64,000 nt of DNA from Catellatospora sp. TT07R-123 (GTDB lineage: Bacteria; Actinomycetota; Actinomycetes; Mycobacteriales; Micromonosporaceae): NCBI RefSeq assembly GCF_018327705.1, contig NZ_BNEM01000001.1, positions 620,001 through 684,000 of the forward strand, read 5' to 3'. The notes under the pieces are model-generated. The model saw only the letters and a list, made by a program, of their open reading frames with translations, was not told the DNA's origin and did not search any database. Positions 48,036 through 56,462 of this stretch are shown piece after piece; position 1 is the stretch's first letter; every line of letters starts with the position of its first letter. The position numbers and the translations under genes are program-made.

Positions 48036-49358
48036 TTACGCGCGCTGGGCACCGGCACCCTCGCGGGCCTTGCGTTCCGCGCGGGCGGCCAGGGTGGCGA
48101 GGTAGCCGCCGAGCAGCGGCCGGGCGAGGCCGCCGACGGGCAGGCGGGGCGCGCGGTCGCGGTGCCACGGCAGGCTCGCCGGTGCGCCGCCGGGTGCTCG
48201 GTCACCCAGGTGGTGCTCGGCCAGGTATGCGCCGGTGGCCACGCTGAGCGCCAGGCCGTGCCCGCCGCAGCCGCCCGCGTACCAGACGCCGGGGGCGGCG
48301 CGCCCGACGACGGGCAGCCCGTCGCCGGTCATCGCGATGCGCCCGGACCAGCGGTGCGTCACCTCGATGTCGCGCAGGGCCGGGTGCAGGGTGTGCAGCC
48401 ACCCGGTGAGGAACCGCCACGCGGGAGCGTGGCGGGTGTCGTCGGCCGGTCCGGGCGGCAGCCCGTCCCCGCGCGCGGGCAGCAGTGCGCGGCCGCCCCC
48501 GGCGATCAGCCGCCGGTCCGGGGTCAGCCGGTAGTAGGGGGCGAGGTCGCCGTGCTCGATGACGGCGGTGCGGGCCACGCCGTCGAGCACGCCCACCGGC
48601 AGCGGCGCGGTCGCGATCGCGTGTACGCGCAGCGGCAGCATCGTGCCGACGGGCAGCCGCAGATGGTCGGCGTAGCCGTTGACGGCGACGAGGATCTTGC
48701 GGGCGCGTACCGGGCCGGTGCTGGTGGACACCCGTCCGGGGTGGACCTCGCGGACGAGGGTGCCCGGACGGATGCGGGCACCGGCGGCGCGTGCCGCGTC
48801 GGCGAGGCCCCGCGTCAGGGCCGCCGGGTCCAGCGTGGCCGCCGACGGGTAGCGCAGACCGGCCAGGTAGGCCACGTCCGGGTACGGGGCGAGCTCGGAG
48901 CCGGGCAGCAGCGGCACCTCGATGCCGAGTTCGGCGTACGCGCGGGCACGCGAGCGCAGCCGGGCCGCGTCGGCCTCGGTGCGGGCGACGATCTCCTGCG
49001 CCCCGGCCGTCAGGTCGCAGTCGATGCCCGACTCCGCGATCAGGGCCAGCACACGGGCCACGGCGGCGGTGCTGAACGCGTACACGGCGCGGGCGGTGTC
49101 GTCGCCGAAGCGGCGCCGGGCGAGGTCGACAGGTGGGCCGATGCGGGGCCCGAGCAGCCCGGTGCCGTGCCCGCTGGCGCCGGAGCCGGGCTGTCCCGCG
49201 TCGAGGATCAGCACGTCGAGGCCGGGTTCGGCGCGCAGCAGGTGCAGCGCGGCGGACAGGCCGGTGAGCCCGGCGCCGACGATCACGACGTCGGCGCCGT
49301 CGCGGTCGTCGCGCGGTGGCGGTTCGGGTGGCGCGGCACGCCACGGCGGTTCAGTCAT
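48036..49358 (-). CDS. FAD-dependent amino-acid-oxidase-fold (DAO) oxidoreductase
   Basis: 440 residues; ATG 49358 overlaps the SRPBCC stop by 8 bases. The dinucleotide fold is DVVIVGAGLTGLSAALHLL near residue 22, followed by SGASGHGTGLLGPRIG (FAD contact), and GVWYAGGCGGHGLALS near the C-terminus (second flavin motif). DAO-type enzymes oxidise C-N bonds of amines and amino acids. With an aminotransferase in the same operon, an amine-oxidising step is possible but not demonstrated. About 25 bases separate it from the methyltransferase. Confidence 0.9.
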   Translation of the reverse strand: MTEPPWRAAPPEPPPRDDRDGADVVIVGAGLTGLSAALHLLRAEPGLDVLILDAGQPGSGASGHGTGLLGPRIGPPVDLARRRFGDDTARAVYAFSTAAVARVLALIAESGIDCDLTAGAQEIVARTEADAARLRSRARAYAELGIEVPLLPGSELAPYPDVAYLAGLRYPSAATLDPAALTRGLADAARAAGARIRPGTLVREVHPGRVSTSTGPVRARKILVAVNGYADHLRLPVGTMLPLRVHAIATAPLPVGVLDGVARTAVIEHGDLAPYYRLTPDRRLIAGGGRALLPARGDGLPPGPADDTRHAPAWRFLTGWLHTLHPALRDIEVTHRWSGRIAMTGDGLPVVGRAAPGVWYAGGCGGHGLALSVATGAYLAEHHLGDRAPGGAPASLPWHRDRAPRLPVGGLARPLLGGYLATLAARAERKAREGAGAQRA

Positions 49359-49818
49359 GGCCGGCCGTCGCAAGATCGCCGGGCACGGTGACCTCGCCGA
49401 GCAGGCCGTGCAGGATGACCAGGATGTTGTCGCGCAGGGTGGCCTCGGCGACCGGGTCGAGGATGTCGGCGAGCGACGGCATGCCGAGGTCGAAGACGGC
49501 GTCGAACGTGATCGCGGTCCCCTCGGGCGCGCCCTCGATCAGCCACTGCCCCTCGAACCGTTCGAAGTCGCCGGCGAGCTGCGTGAACCGGATGACCCCG
49601 CGGTCCGGTTCGAAGTAGTCGCGTTCGGTCCAGCGGAGCAGGCCGTTGCGGAAGGTGACGGTCCAGTCGGACACGACGCTGCCGTCGGGGTCGGCGGCGT
49701 GCACGTTCACCTGGCGTACGGTGCTGGTCAGCTCCTCGTAGCGGGCGAAGTCGCTGATCCGCGCGTACGCGTCGGGCTGCGCGAGCCCCGTGAGCACCTG
49801 GATGATGACACGTCGCAT
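49351..49818 (-). CDS. SRPBCC (polyketide cyclase/RatA-type) protein
   Basis: 155 residues with the START/SRPBCC helix-grip layout: N-terminal VLTGLAQPDAYARISDFARYEEL, central beta strands WTVTFRNGLLRWTERD and a long C-terminal helix. These proteins enclose hydrophobic ligands and act as cyclases, aromatases or carriers. Sandwiched between aminotransferase and FAD oxidase in the operon, so an intermediate-binding or cyclising role is likely. No specific reaction can be given. Confidence 0.82.
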   Translation of the reverse strand: MRRVIIQVLTGLAQPDAYARISDFARYEELTSTVRQVNVHAADPDGSVVSDWTVTFRNGLLRWTERDYFEPDRGVIRFTQLAGDFERFEGQWLIEGAPEGTAITFDAVFDLGMPSLADILDPVAEATLRDNILVILHGLLGEVTVPGDLATAGHD

Positions 49819-49839
49819 GAGAGGCGTTTCCCTTCGTCC

Positions 49840-51084
49840 CTATGCCATGGCCGTGAGTGAGGCCAGGGCGTCGTCGAACACCTGGAAGAACAGCGCCAGC
49901 TCGGGGTCGCCGAGGATGGCGGGCGGGGTCAACCGGATCACCCGGGACGCGTTGAGCGAGTGGCTCACGAGCACCCCGCGGTCGATCAGCGCGAGCGCGA
50001 GCTCGCCGAGGTGGCGCTGTTCGGCCATCTCGATGCCGATGAGCAGGCCCCGGCCGCGTACGTCGGCGACGAGTCCGGCGCCGTGGGCGGCGGCTCGGGC
50101 GCGTACCCCGTCGAGCAGCAGCGACCCGAGGCGGGCCGCGCGGCGCGGGATGTCCTCGGCGGCCATCGTGCGTACGGCCGCGAGGGCGGCGGCGCCCGCG
50201 AGCGGTGAGCCGCCGAACGTGGACGAGTGCAGGAACGGGTCGCGGTTGAACGGCCCGTAGGTCTGCTCGCCCGCGAGCATCGCGGCGACGGGGATGATCC
50301 CGCCGGACAGGCCCTTGCCGACGAGCAGCACGTCGGGGGCGACGCGTTCGGTGTCGATGCCCCACCAGGAGCCCAGCCGCCCGAGCCCGGTCTGGATCTC
50401 GTCGATGATGAGGAACGCGCCGTGCTCGGCGCAGGCGGCGGCGACCGCGGTGAGGTACCCGGGCGGCGGGATGACCACGCCGCCCTCGCCCTGGACGGGT
50501 TCGAGGATGACGCAGGCGGCGCGCCCGGCGGCCGCGATCGCCGCCGACATCGCGGCCGCGTCACCGAACGGCACGACCGTGACGTCGGGCAGCAGGGGCC
50601 GGAACTGGTCCTGGTAGGTGGGGTTGGCGGTGACGCTGAGCGCGCCCAGCGTCTTGCCGTGGAACCCGCCCGCCGTGGTGATCAGCGCGTGGTGGCCGTG
50701 GGCGCGGGCGAGCTTCAGGGCCGCCTCGGTCGCCTCGGTGCCGGAGTTGACGAAGTGGACGTGGTCCAGGCCCGGCGGGGCGATCCCGGCGAGCGCCTCG
50801 GCTGCCTGCGCGATGACGGGTTCGAGCAGGGTCCGCGTGGCGAGGGGATGCGTCGCGACCTGGTGCTGCACGGCGGCGACCACGGCGGGGTGGCAGTGGC
50901 CGAGGATGAAGACGCCGTACCCGCCGAAGTCCAGGTGGCGGCGCCCGTCGGCGTCGATCACCCAGGCGCCCTCCGAGCGCACCTCCACGACCGACCCCAT
51001 CAGCCGCGCGAGGGCCGCGCGTCCCGAGCTCAAGTGCTTTTGGGTACGGGTGACCACGTCCGCGGCGATGTCGACGCTGGTCAT
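49840..51084 (-). CDS. PLP-dependent class III aminotransferase
   Basis: 414 residues, ATG 51084 with GGAAGGAA a few bases upstream. Class III landmarks: FVNSGTEATEAALKLAR (phosphate site), the aromatic-stacking FHGKTLGALS, ILEPVQGEGG, IIDEIQTGLGR (Asp to pyridine N), and GKGLSGGIIP with the Schiff-base Lys. Related to ornithine, GABA and putrescine aminotransferases, so it probably aminates an aldehyde, which the reductase encoded upstream could supply. The insertion element lies directly upstream of its ribosome binding site, so it may have lost operon transcription or gained a new promoter. Confidence 0.93.
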   Translation of the reverse strand: MTSVDIAADVVTRTQKHLSSGRAALARLMGSVVEVRSEGAWVIDADGRRHLDFGGYGVFILGHCHPAVVAAVQHQVATHPLATRTLLEPVIAQAAEALAGIAPPGLDHVHFVNSGTEATEAALKLARAHGHHALITTAGGFHGKTLGALSVTANPTYQDQFRPLLPDVTVVPFGDAAAMSAAIAAAGRAACVILEPVQGEGGVVIPPPGYLTAVAAACAEHGAFLIIDEIQTGLGRLGSWWGIDTERVAPDVLLVGKGLSGGIIPVAAMLAGEQTYGPFNRDPFLHSSTFGGSPLAGAAALAAVRTMAAEDIPRRAARLGSLLLDGVRARAAAHGAGLVADVRGRGLLIGIEMAEQRHLGELALALIDRGVLVSHSLNASRVIRLTPPAILGDPELALFFQVFDDALASLTAMA

Positions 51085-51099
51085 CAGATTCCTTCCGTG

Positions 51100-52460
51100 G
51101 GCACTCCGGCCATCAGGCCGGAGAGGAGGCGGAGCCCCTGCGGAGCAGGGCGGGGAAAGCTGATCGCCCGCCAGGGCGGACCGGCGTCCGCCCGTACCTC
51201 GGCCCGAGGTTCGTCGCCGGTCCAGTTAGGATGCGAGGTGTGGCCGGGGCGGTGAAGCGGGCGTTCAAGTTCCGCTTTTACCCCACCGATGCGCAGGCTG
51301 CGCAGCTGTCGCGAACCTTCGGGTGCGTCCGGCTGGTCTACAACATGGCCTTGCAGGCCAGGACCGAGGCGTGGACGCAGCGTCAGGAGCGGGTGAACTA
51401 CAACGCGACCTCGGCCCTGCTCACTGCGTGGAAGAAGACCGACGAACTGGCGTTCCTCAACGAGGTCTCCTGCGTGCCGTTGCAGCAGGCGCTGCGGCAC
51501 CTGCAGACCGCGTTCACCAACTTCTGGGCCAGACGCGCGAAGTATCCGACGTTCAAGTCCAGGAAGCGCTCGCGCCGGTCGGCGGAGTACACCGCCAGCG
51601 CGTTCCGGTGGCGCGACGGCACGCTGACCCTGGCGAAGATGAACCAACCCCTGAACATCGTGTGGTCGCGGACCCTGCCGCAGGGCTGTGCGCCGTCGAC
51701 GGTGACGGTGTCGCAGGACGCGGCCGGACGCTGGTTCGTGTCCCTGCTCTGCGACGACGTGATCGTCCAGACCGCCGCCTGCGGCGCGGTCGGGATCGAC
51801 GCTGGGATCGACAGCCTGCTCACCCTGTCCACTGGCGAGAAGATCACCAACCCGCGGCACGAGCGCGCCGACCGCAAGCGGTTGGCCCGTGCGCAACGCG
51901 GCCTGGCCCGTAAGCAGAATGGCTCGGCCAACCGGGCCAAGGCCCGGGTCAAGGTCGCCCGCATCCACGCCCGCATCGCCGACCGCAGACGCGACCACCT
52001 GCACAAGCTGACGACTCGGATCGTTCGTGAGAACCAAGCGATCGTGATCGAGGACCTCGCCGTACGCAACATGCTCAAGAACCACCGCTTGGCCCGAGCT
52101 ATCAGTGACGCGGCCTGGCGGCAGTTGCGCACCATGCTGGAGTACAAAGCCGCCTGGCACGGCCGGAACTTGATCGTCGTGGACCGCTGGTTCCCGTCGT
52201 CCAAGCTGTGCTCGACCTGCGGCACGCTCACAGAACGGATGCCGCTGAACGTGCGGGCGTGGACGTGCCGATGCGGCAGCGTCCACGACCGCGACGTGAA
52301 TGCCGCACGCAACATCCTGGCCGCCGGACTGGCGGTGACAGCCTGCGGAGACGATGTAAGACCTCAACGAGAATCCTCTCGGACGGGGCAGTCGTCGGCG
52401 AAACAGGAAGACCCGAGGGCAACCAAGGGAATCCCGTCCTTTAGGGCAGGGTGGATGTCA
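51100..52460 (+). mobile_element. IS200/IS605-type element with tnpB only
   Basis: About 1.36 kb; the ends are approximate. The left end has two perfect hairpins: CTCCGGCC/GGCCGGAG (51104-51123) and CCCTGC/GCAGGG (51136-51150). A further dyad ACCTCGG-C-CCGAGGT lies at 51196-51210. The right end has an imperfect hairpin around CCCGTCC-TTTA-GGGCAGGG (about 52434-52451) and ends near GGATGTCA. Such subterminal hairpins, without inverted terminal repeats or target duplication, are the mark of this family. There is no tnpA (Y1 transposase), so mobility would need help in trans. It sits between two operon genes, opposite to them. Confidence 0.75.
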
Positions 52461-52586
52461 AGCCGCGAGCCTTTCGAGGTTCACCGTCGAGGGCAGGAGC
52501 CTGCTGTGGGTGGCCCAGTAGTCGATGGTGTGGTCGAACGAGGCGAGCAGCGCGTCCTTGGTGACGGCGTCGCCGAGGCCCAGTGA
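51231..52586 (+). CDS. tnpB: TnpB: RuvC-type RNA-guided nuclease of the insertion element
   Basis: Up to 451 residues; the family core is about 380-400. ATG 51231, or a GTG at 51252 giving VKRAFKFRFYP. RuvC acidic residues are visible: GIDAGID near residue 183, VIEDLAV near 277, and DRDVNAARN near 353. The zinc finger CSTCG...CRC lies between the last two. All catalytic positions look intact. The frame has no stop inside the element. After about residue 405 it runs through the right end and ~126 bases into the antisense strand of the reductase gene, so the C-terminus is host-derived. Confidence 0.9.
   Translation: MRGVAGAVKRAFKFRFYPTDAQAAQLSRTFGCVRLVYNMALQARTEAWTQRQERVNYNATSALLTAWKKTDELAFLNEVSCVPLQQALRHLQTAFTNFWARRAKYPTFKSRKRSRRSAEYTASAFRWRDGTLTLAKMNQPLNIVWSRTLPQGCAPSTVTVSQDAAGRWFVSLLCDDVIVQTAACGAVGIDAGIDSLLTLSTGEKITNPRHERADRKRLARAQRGLARKQNGSANRAKARVKVARIHARIADRRRDHLHKLTTRIVRENQAIVIEDLAVRNMLKNHRLARAISDAAWRQLRTMLEYKAAWHGRNLIVVDRWFPSSKLCSTCGTLTERMPLNVRAWTCRCGSVHDRDVNAARNILAAGLAVTACGDDVRPQRESSRTGQSSAKQEDPRATKGIPSFRAGWMSSREPFEVHRRGQEPAVGGPVVDGVVERGEQRVLGDGVAEAQ
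52330..52457 (+). ncRNA. Probable omega/reRNA at the right end of the element
   Basis: In IS605-type elements the guide RNA scaffold overlaps the 3' end of tnpB and the right-end hairpin. The guide is the ~16-20 bases just outside the element. Here that places the scaffold before 52457 and the guide from about 52458. This is placed by family knowledge plus the visible right-end hairpin; no independent structure was computed. Confidence 0.4.
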
Positions 52587-53510
52587 CGGCAGCGAGGTCG
52601 GCAGCGCGTCGTCGGACTGGAACAGCAGCATCAGCGTGATCAGGTCTTCGAACCGGCGGCGCATGGCGACGGGGATGACCTCCGTGAGCAGCGGCATCAG
52701 CAGCCGGTCGACGGCTTCGGTCGGGATGAGCCGGGGCTGGCTGTGGGTCAGGCCGCACCGGGCGGCCATGGCCATGCAGAGGCGGACCATCTCGGCGACG
52801 GTCAGGGCCTGCGGCCCTGCGGTCAGCATGTAGGTGCCGCCGGTCTCGCCGCGGCGGATCAGGTCCCCGGTGGCCCGCGCAACGACGTCCTGTGGGATCG
52901 CGTCGATCAGCGCGGCCGCGTCGGCGGGGATCATGGGGGCGGTGCCGCGCACGACGGCGCGGATCGCCTTGTGGATGCCCTGGTACGACGAAATCCGCCC
53001 GTCCCGGGAGTCGCCGATCACGATGGACGGCCGCACGATGGCCGCGGGGTGCCCGCGGTCGCGGATCAGCGCCTCGGCGGCGATCTTCGATTCGACGTAC
53101 GCGCGCGGCCCGATGAAGCGGGGGTCGCCGGGGTGGGGCACGGGGCGCTCGACGAACGCGGTGCTGACGTAGTAGAAGGGGGCGCCGGCGTGCTCGGCGA
53201 ACGTCAGCATCCGCGCGGTGCCCCCGACGTTGGTCGCGGCGATCTCCTCGGGCGCCAGCGTCCAGCTCGTCGCGGCACCGGCGTGCAGGATCACGTCGAC
53301 CCGGCCGGCCAGCGAGCGCAGCTGCGCCGGGGGCAGTCCGAGGTCGTCCGCGGCGAGATCGCCGCGGACCTGCTGAACCCGGTGATCGGTGACCGAGGCC
53401 CGCCGCAGCAGGCAGATGATCTCGTAATCGTCGGCGAGTTCATCGATGAGAGCGGTGCCCAGCACACCGGCACCCCCGGTGAGCAGCAGCACCGGCTTGT
53501 CTGCCCGCAT
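52458..53510 (-). CDS. NAD(P)-binding thioester-reductase-like / extended SDR protein
   Basis: 350 residues, ATG 53510 after GAGGAAGAGGA. Rossmann motif LLLTGGAGVLGTALIDEL, FYYVSTAFVE (active-site Ser/Thr) and the YVESKIAAE (YxxxK) of extended short-chain reductases of the male-sterility/thioester-reductase type. Such domains reduce acyl thioesters to aldehydes or alcohols. It could give the aldehyde for the class III aminotransferase next in the operon. The TGA stop lies in the first bases of the IS right end, so the native C-terminus may have been different. Confidence 0.85.
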   Translation of the reverse strand: MRADKPVLLLTGGAGVLGTALIDELADDYEIICLLRRASVTDHRVQQVRGDLAADDLGLPPAQLRSLAGRVDVILHAGAATSWTLAPEEIAATNVGGTARMLTFAEHAGAPFYYVSTAFVERPVPHPGDPRFIGPRAYVESKIAAEALIRDRGHPAAIVRPSIVIGDSRDGRISSYQGIHKAIRAVVRGTAPMIPADAAALIDAIPQDVVARATGDLIRRGETGGTYMLTAGPQALTVAEMVRLCMAMAARCGLTHSQPRLIPTEAVDRLLMPLLTEVIPVAMRRRFEDLITLMLLFQSDDALPTSLPSLGLGDAVTKDALLASFDHTIDYWATHSRLLPSTVNLERLAA

Positions 53511-53524
53511 CAGATCCTCTTCCT

Positions 53525-54658
53525 CTACGCGATGGTGAGCGGTTGCCCGCCCAGCTGGGCCACGAGCGGACCCGCCATGCGCGAACGCGACGGCGGATGC
53601 AGGGACAGCCCGTTGGCGCAGGCCGACAGGTACGCGACGTCGTCGGCGGCGAAGTACGCCATACCGCCGAGCAGTTCCACGGCGCGGGGGACGATCCGGG
53701 CGATGGCGTCCTGGGCGGCGTAGCGGGCGTAGAGCGATTCGGCCAGCGCGGTGGAGTCGCGGGCGCCGTTGTCCAGCCGAGCGGCGACGGTCTCCACCGC
53801 CGCCATCGCGGCCTCGACGTCGCAGACCAGGCGTACGCGCTCCAGCTCCGGGATGCGGTCCTGGCCGAGCACCCGTTCCACCAGGGCGCTGGCCGCGCCG
53901 AGGTAGCTGGCGGTCATCAGCACCTCGAACCACAGGAACCCGGCGATCTGGATCCCGTCGAGGGCCTGCCCGGGCGCGCTGTCGGTGCGTACGAGCAGCT
54001 CGTCGGGGACGAAGACCTCGTCGAGGACGACCTGGTCGGACTCCGCTCCGGCGAGGGCGAAGCTGCCCCAGAACGGGCTGACGCTCATGCCCTCCGAACC
54101 GGCCGGGATCAGCGCGATGGCCAGCTGGTCCCCGGTCCCGTCGAGGCGGGGCACGAGGATGCTCGCGGTCAGCAGGTCCATGGAGGCCGACAGGCTGCAC
54201 GGGCGTTTGGCACCGGTGACGCGTACGCCGCCGTCGGCGGGGGTGACCCGCATCGCGGGGGCGAGGATGTTCTGCCCGGAGGTGCCCTCGGCGAAGCCCG
54301 ACGCGAGCAGCTTCGCCTCGCGGGCGATGCCCTCCATCAGCATCCATTCGAAGCCGTTGGAGATCTCGCTGACGACGACGAGCCCGGCCATGGAGAAGTG
54401 GTGCATCGTCGTGGCGACGGCGAGGGACGGTGAGCGGGCGCCGATGGCGCGCTGCACCTGGATCGCCTGCACCGCGGTCGCGCCCGCGCCGCCGTGCGCC
54501 GCCGCGACCAGCAGCCCGGGGCCGCCCGCCTCGCGGAACGCCGCGATGCCGGGGCTGCCGGGGCGCTCCAGCGCGGTCAGGCCGTGCGCCGCCAGCGCCT
54601 CGTCGAGGCCGGGCAGCAGCTTGCCGAGTACGGCTCGTTCGCGTTCCAGGAAACGCAT
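53525..54658 (-). CDS. Acyl-CoA dehydrogenase-family flavoenzyme
   Basis: 377 residues. ATG 54658 chosen over ATG 54664 because GGGAG is then 8 bases away. Acyl-CoA dehydrogenase layout: helical N-domain with GGAGATAVQAIQVQRAIG, a middle beta domain with KRPCSLSASMDLLT, and a helical C-domain ELLGGMAYFAADDVAYL. The usual catalytic Glu cannot be placed with certainty. Probably desaturates or oxidises an activated acyl chain. Gap of 14 bases to the reductase gene, same operon. Confidence 0.88.
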   Translation of the reverse strand: MRFLERERAVLGKLLPGLDEALAAHGLTALERPGSPGIAAFREAGGPGLLVAAAHGGAGATAVQAIQVQRAIGARSPSLAVATTMHHFSMAGLVVVSEISNGFEWMLMEGIAREAKLLASGFAEGTSGQNILAPAMRVTPADGGVRVTGAKRPCSLSASMDLLTASILVPRLDGTGDQLAIALIPAGSEGMSVSPFWGSFALAGAESDQVVLDEVFVPDELLVRTDSAPGQALDGIQIAGFLWFEVLMTASYLGAASALVERVLGQDRIPELERVRLVCDVEAAMAAVETVAARLDNGARDSTALAESLYARYAAQDAIARIVPRAVELLGGMAYFAADDVAYLSACANGLSLHPPSRSRMAGPLVAQLGGQPLTIA

Positions 54659-54675
54659 GGACATCTCTCCCGTGG

Positions 54676-55650
54676 TCAGATCGAGTTGGTGACGCGCAGC
54701 AGCCGCCATACCGCGCCGGGGCGCGGCGAGCCCTGGAACGCGACGTACTCGGGCAGGACCACGTCGACACCCCATTTCTCCTTGTAGGCGAGCTGCGATT
54801 GGGCGGGGTAGACGTGCTCGCCGTGGCGGCTGAGAAACGTCACGATCCGGTCGACCAGGCGGCTGCCACCGGGCAGGGCGTGCCCGGGGTCGAGCCCGAC
54901 GAACGGGGTGAAGCCGAGATGCAGCCACGCGCAGCCCTCGGCGCGCAGCGCGGTGATCGCCGTGGAGTTGATCGTCTCCATGACGCCGGGCGGGGCGTCG
55001 GGGTGGCGCCGGGTCAGGTCGTGCAGCCAGCCGGGCCGGCTGCCGTAGACGGGCGAGTAGGTGATGTACCCGATGGTCTGGCCGTCGAGGCGCCCGACGA
55101 ACAGCCGCCGGTCCTTGGCGTACTCGCCGGTGCGCTCCCCGATCAGGAAGGTGATCTCCTTGACGAGGACGCCCTTGGCCTTGAGCCACGGTCTGTCGAC
55201 GGCGTCGAGTTCGGCCTGCGCTCCAGCCAGGTCCACTTCGGATACTTCAAGTCCGGCGCGCACCGCGCGGGAGATCTTGTTGCGCAGCCGCATGTACTTC
55301 GCGCCGCCGAGGGAGAACTTGTCGAGGCTGCGCGCGTACGAGGCGCCGACCTGGTTGACGGTGAAGCCGCGCTCGGCGTACGAGGGCGCGTCGGCCAGCG
55401 GCACCTGGATGGCGACGATCCGGCGCCGCCGCCCGGCGGCGTAGGCGATGAAGCCGTCGAGGAGCCCGTCGTGGTCCGCGCCGGGCGGGGCGGTGACGCC
55501 GCCGAATACGACGAGGTAGCGGCCCGATTCGCGGTAGGAGATGACGCCGCGCGTGCCGGGGTGGCGGTAGTACTGGTTGCCGGAGTTGAGGGCGAGGAAG
55601 CCGCTGGGGTGATCGCTGTACGCCTCCAGCTCCTCACGCGTCGACAGCAT
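54676..55650 (-). CDS. DUF2156 / GNAT-fold transferase (MprF C-domain-like)
   Basis: 324 residues without membrane helices. Motifs of the phosphatidylglycerol lysyltransferase C-terminal domain: YMRLRNKISRAVRAGLEV, PWLKAKG, RLFVGRLDGQTIGYITYSPVYG, LTRRHPDAPPGVMETI and a C-terminal KEKWG. MprF-type domains move aminoacyl groups from tRNA to lipids. Stand-alone versions in biosynthetic loci may use aminoacyl-tRNA or acyl-CoA to acylate an amine. With an aminotransferase in the operon, N-acylation or aminoacylation of the amine is my best guess. Confidence 0.82.
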   Translation of the reverse strand: MLSTREELEAYSDHPSGFLALNSGNQYYRHPGTRGVISYRESGRYLVVFGGVTAPPGADHDGLLDGFIAYAAGRRRRIVAIQVPLADAPSYAERGFTVNQVGASYARSLDKFSLGGAKYMRLRNKISRAVRAGLEVSEVDLAGAQAELDAVDRPWLKAKGVLVKEITFLIGERTGEYAKDRRLFVGRLDGQTIGYITYSPVYGSRPGWLHDLTRRHPDAPPGVMETINSTAITALRAEGCAWLHLGFTPFVGLDPGHALPGGSRLVDRIVTFLSRHGEHVYPAQSQLAYKEKWGVDVVLPEYVAFQGSPRPGAVWRLLRVTNSI

Positions 55651-56125
55651 GGGTGACCTTCCCGCTGCGTGCCCGGGTACTCGGCTCGGCGGCGTACGCC
55701 CGCTCGAACTCGGCGAACGCGGGGCTGAGGTGCGGCTCGAACGGGACCCCGAACGGTTTGAGCGTGTTGCCGAACAGGGCCCGGTCGCCGAAGAGGTGGA
55801 TCGGCACCGCGAGCAGCGCCCATTCGGGCCCGACCAGCAGGCACCACAGCCCGACCAGGATCGCGTTGGTCACCAGGCTGTGCATGATGTTGTACGCCAG
55901 GTAGTAGCCGCGCGAGATGTCGCCGCCGGGCGCCCGCCGGAACGCGATCGCCCCGGGGATGTACCCGATCACGTCGATGACCAGGAAGAAGCCGATGAAG
56001 ACCGGCCAGCGGATCTCGCCGATGTGCAGGATCCCGAGCACGCTGGCGACCACCAGGGCGGTGAGCCACTCCAGCCTGGCCAGAGTGAATGTCGTACGTG
56101 TCTCGAACCGGTTGTGGGCATCCAC
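55634..56125 (-). CDS. Small integral membrane protein, first gene of the minus operon
   Basis: 163 residues, GTG 56125 after GGAGG with a 6-base gap; the ATG at 56197 lacks a site. Four hydrophobic helices (about 18-36, 40-62, 78-100, 105-122) and a cytoplasmic tail HLFGDRALFGNTLKPFGVPFEP then SPAFAEFERAYA. I do not recognise a named family. It overlaps the DUF2156 gene by 17 bases; MprF proteins combine a membrane part with this transferase, so the pair may be a split membrane transferase. That is inference. Confidence 0.75.
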   Translation of the reverse strand: MDAHNRFETRTTFTLARLEWLTALVVASVLGILHIGEIRWPVFIGFFLVIDVIGYIPGAIAFRRAPGGDISRGYYLAYNIMHSLVTNAILVGLWCLLVGPEWALLAVPIHLFGDRALFGNTLKPFGVPFEPHLSPAFAEFERAYAAEPSTRARSGKVTHAVDA

Positions 56126-56462
56126 CGGCCACCTCCAGGCTTGGCGCGATCGGGTGTGTTCAAGCGGTGTTACGCCACCGATCGAATCGACCCTCACCGC
56201 TGTCTGATTTCAGCGTGAATCGCATATCCGAATGACGGGGAAGCGTTCCTATATAACCGCCGAAAGCCGGACATTAATACTGCGCCGACGGGCCGAAGAA
56301 TCATCCGTTCCGATCACTTGCCGGAGTCGGTCTTGCTCTGGCATGGTGTCTAGATCGACACATCCAGATTTTTAGTTACGTGAATGTCTGATTCATGAGT
56401 TCAGCCATTTCACAAGCTGGCCAAAGCAGGGCGAAGCCTGTCCGAGAAAGGGAAGGTTGGCC
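56126..56462. promoter_or_regulatory. Divergent regulatory region of the second locus
   Basis: 337 bases, unusually AT-rich for the window, between the 13 kb minus operon and the sigma-factor unit. On the minus strand TTAATG (56273-56278, read leftward) is followed after 16 bases by TATATA, a plausible -35/-10 pair. GTGTC-TAGATC-GACAC (56346-56361) is an inverted repeat toward the sigma gene. Two similar TCTGATTTCA/TCTGATTCAT motifs occur about 180 bases apart (near 56203 and 56387). No gene is visible. Confidence 0.5.
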
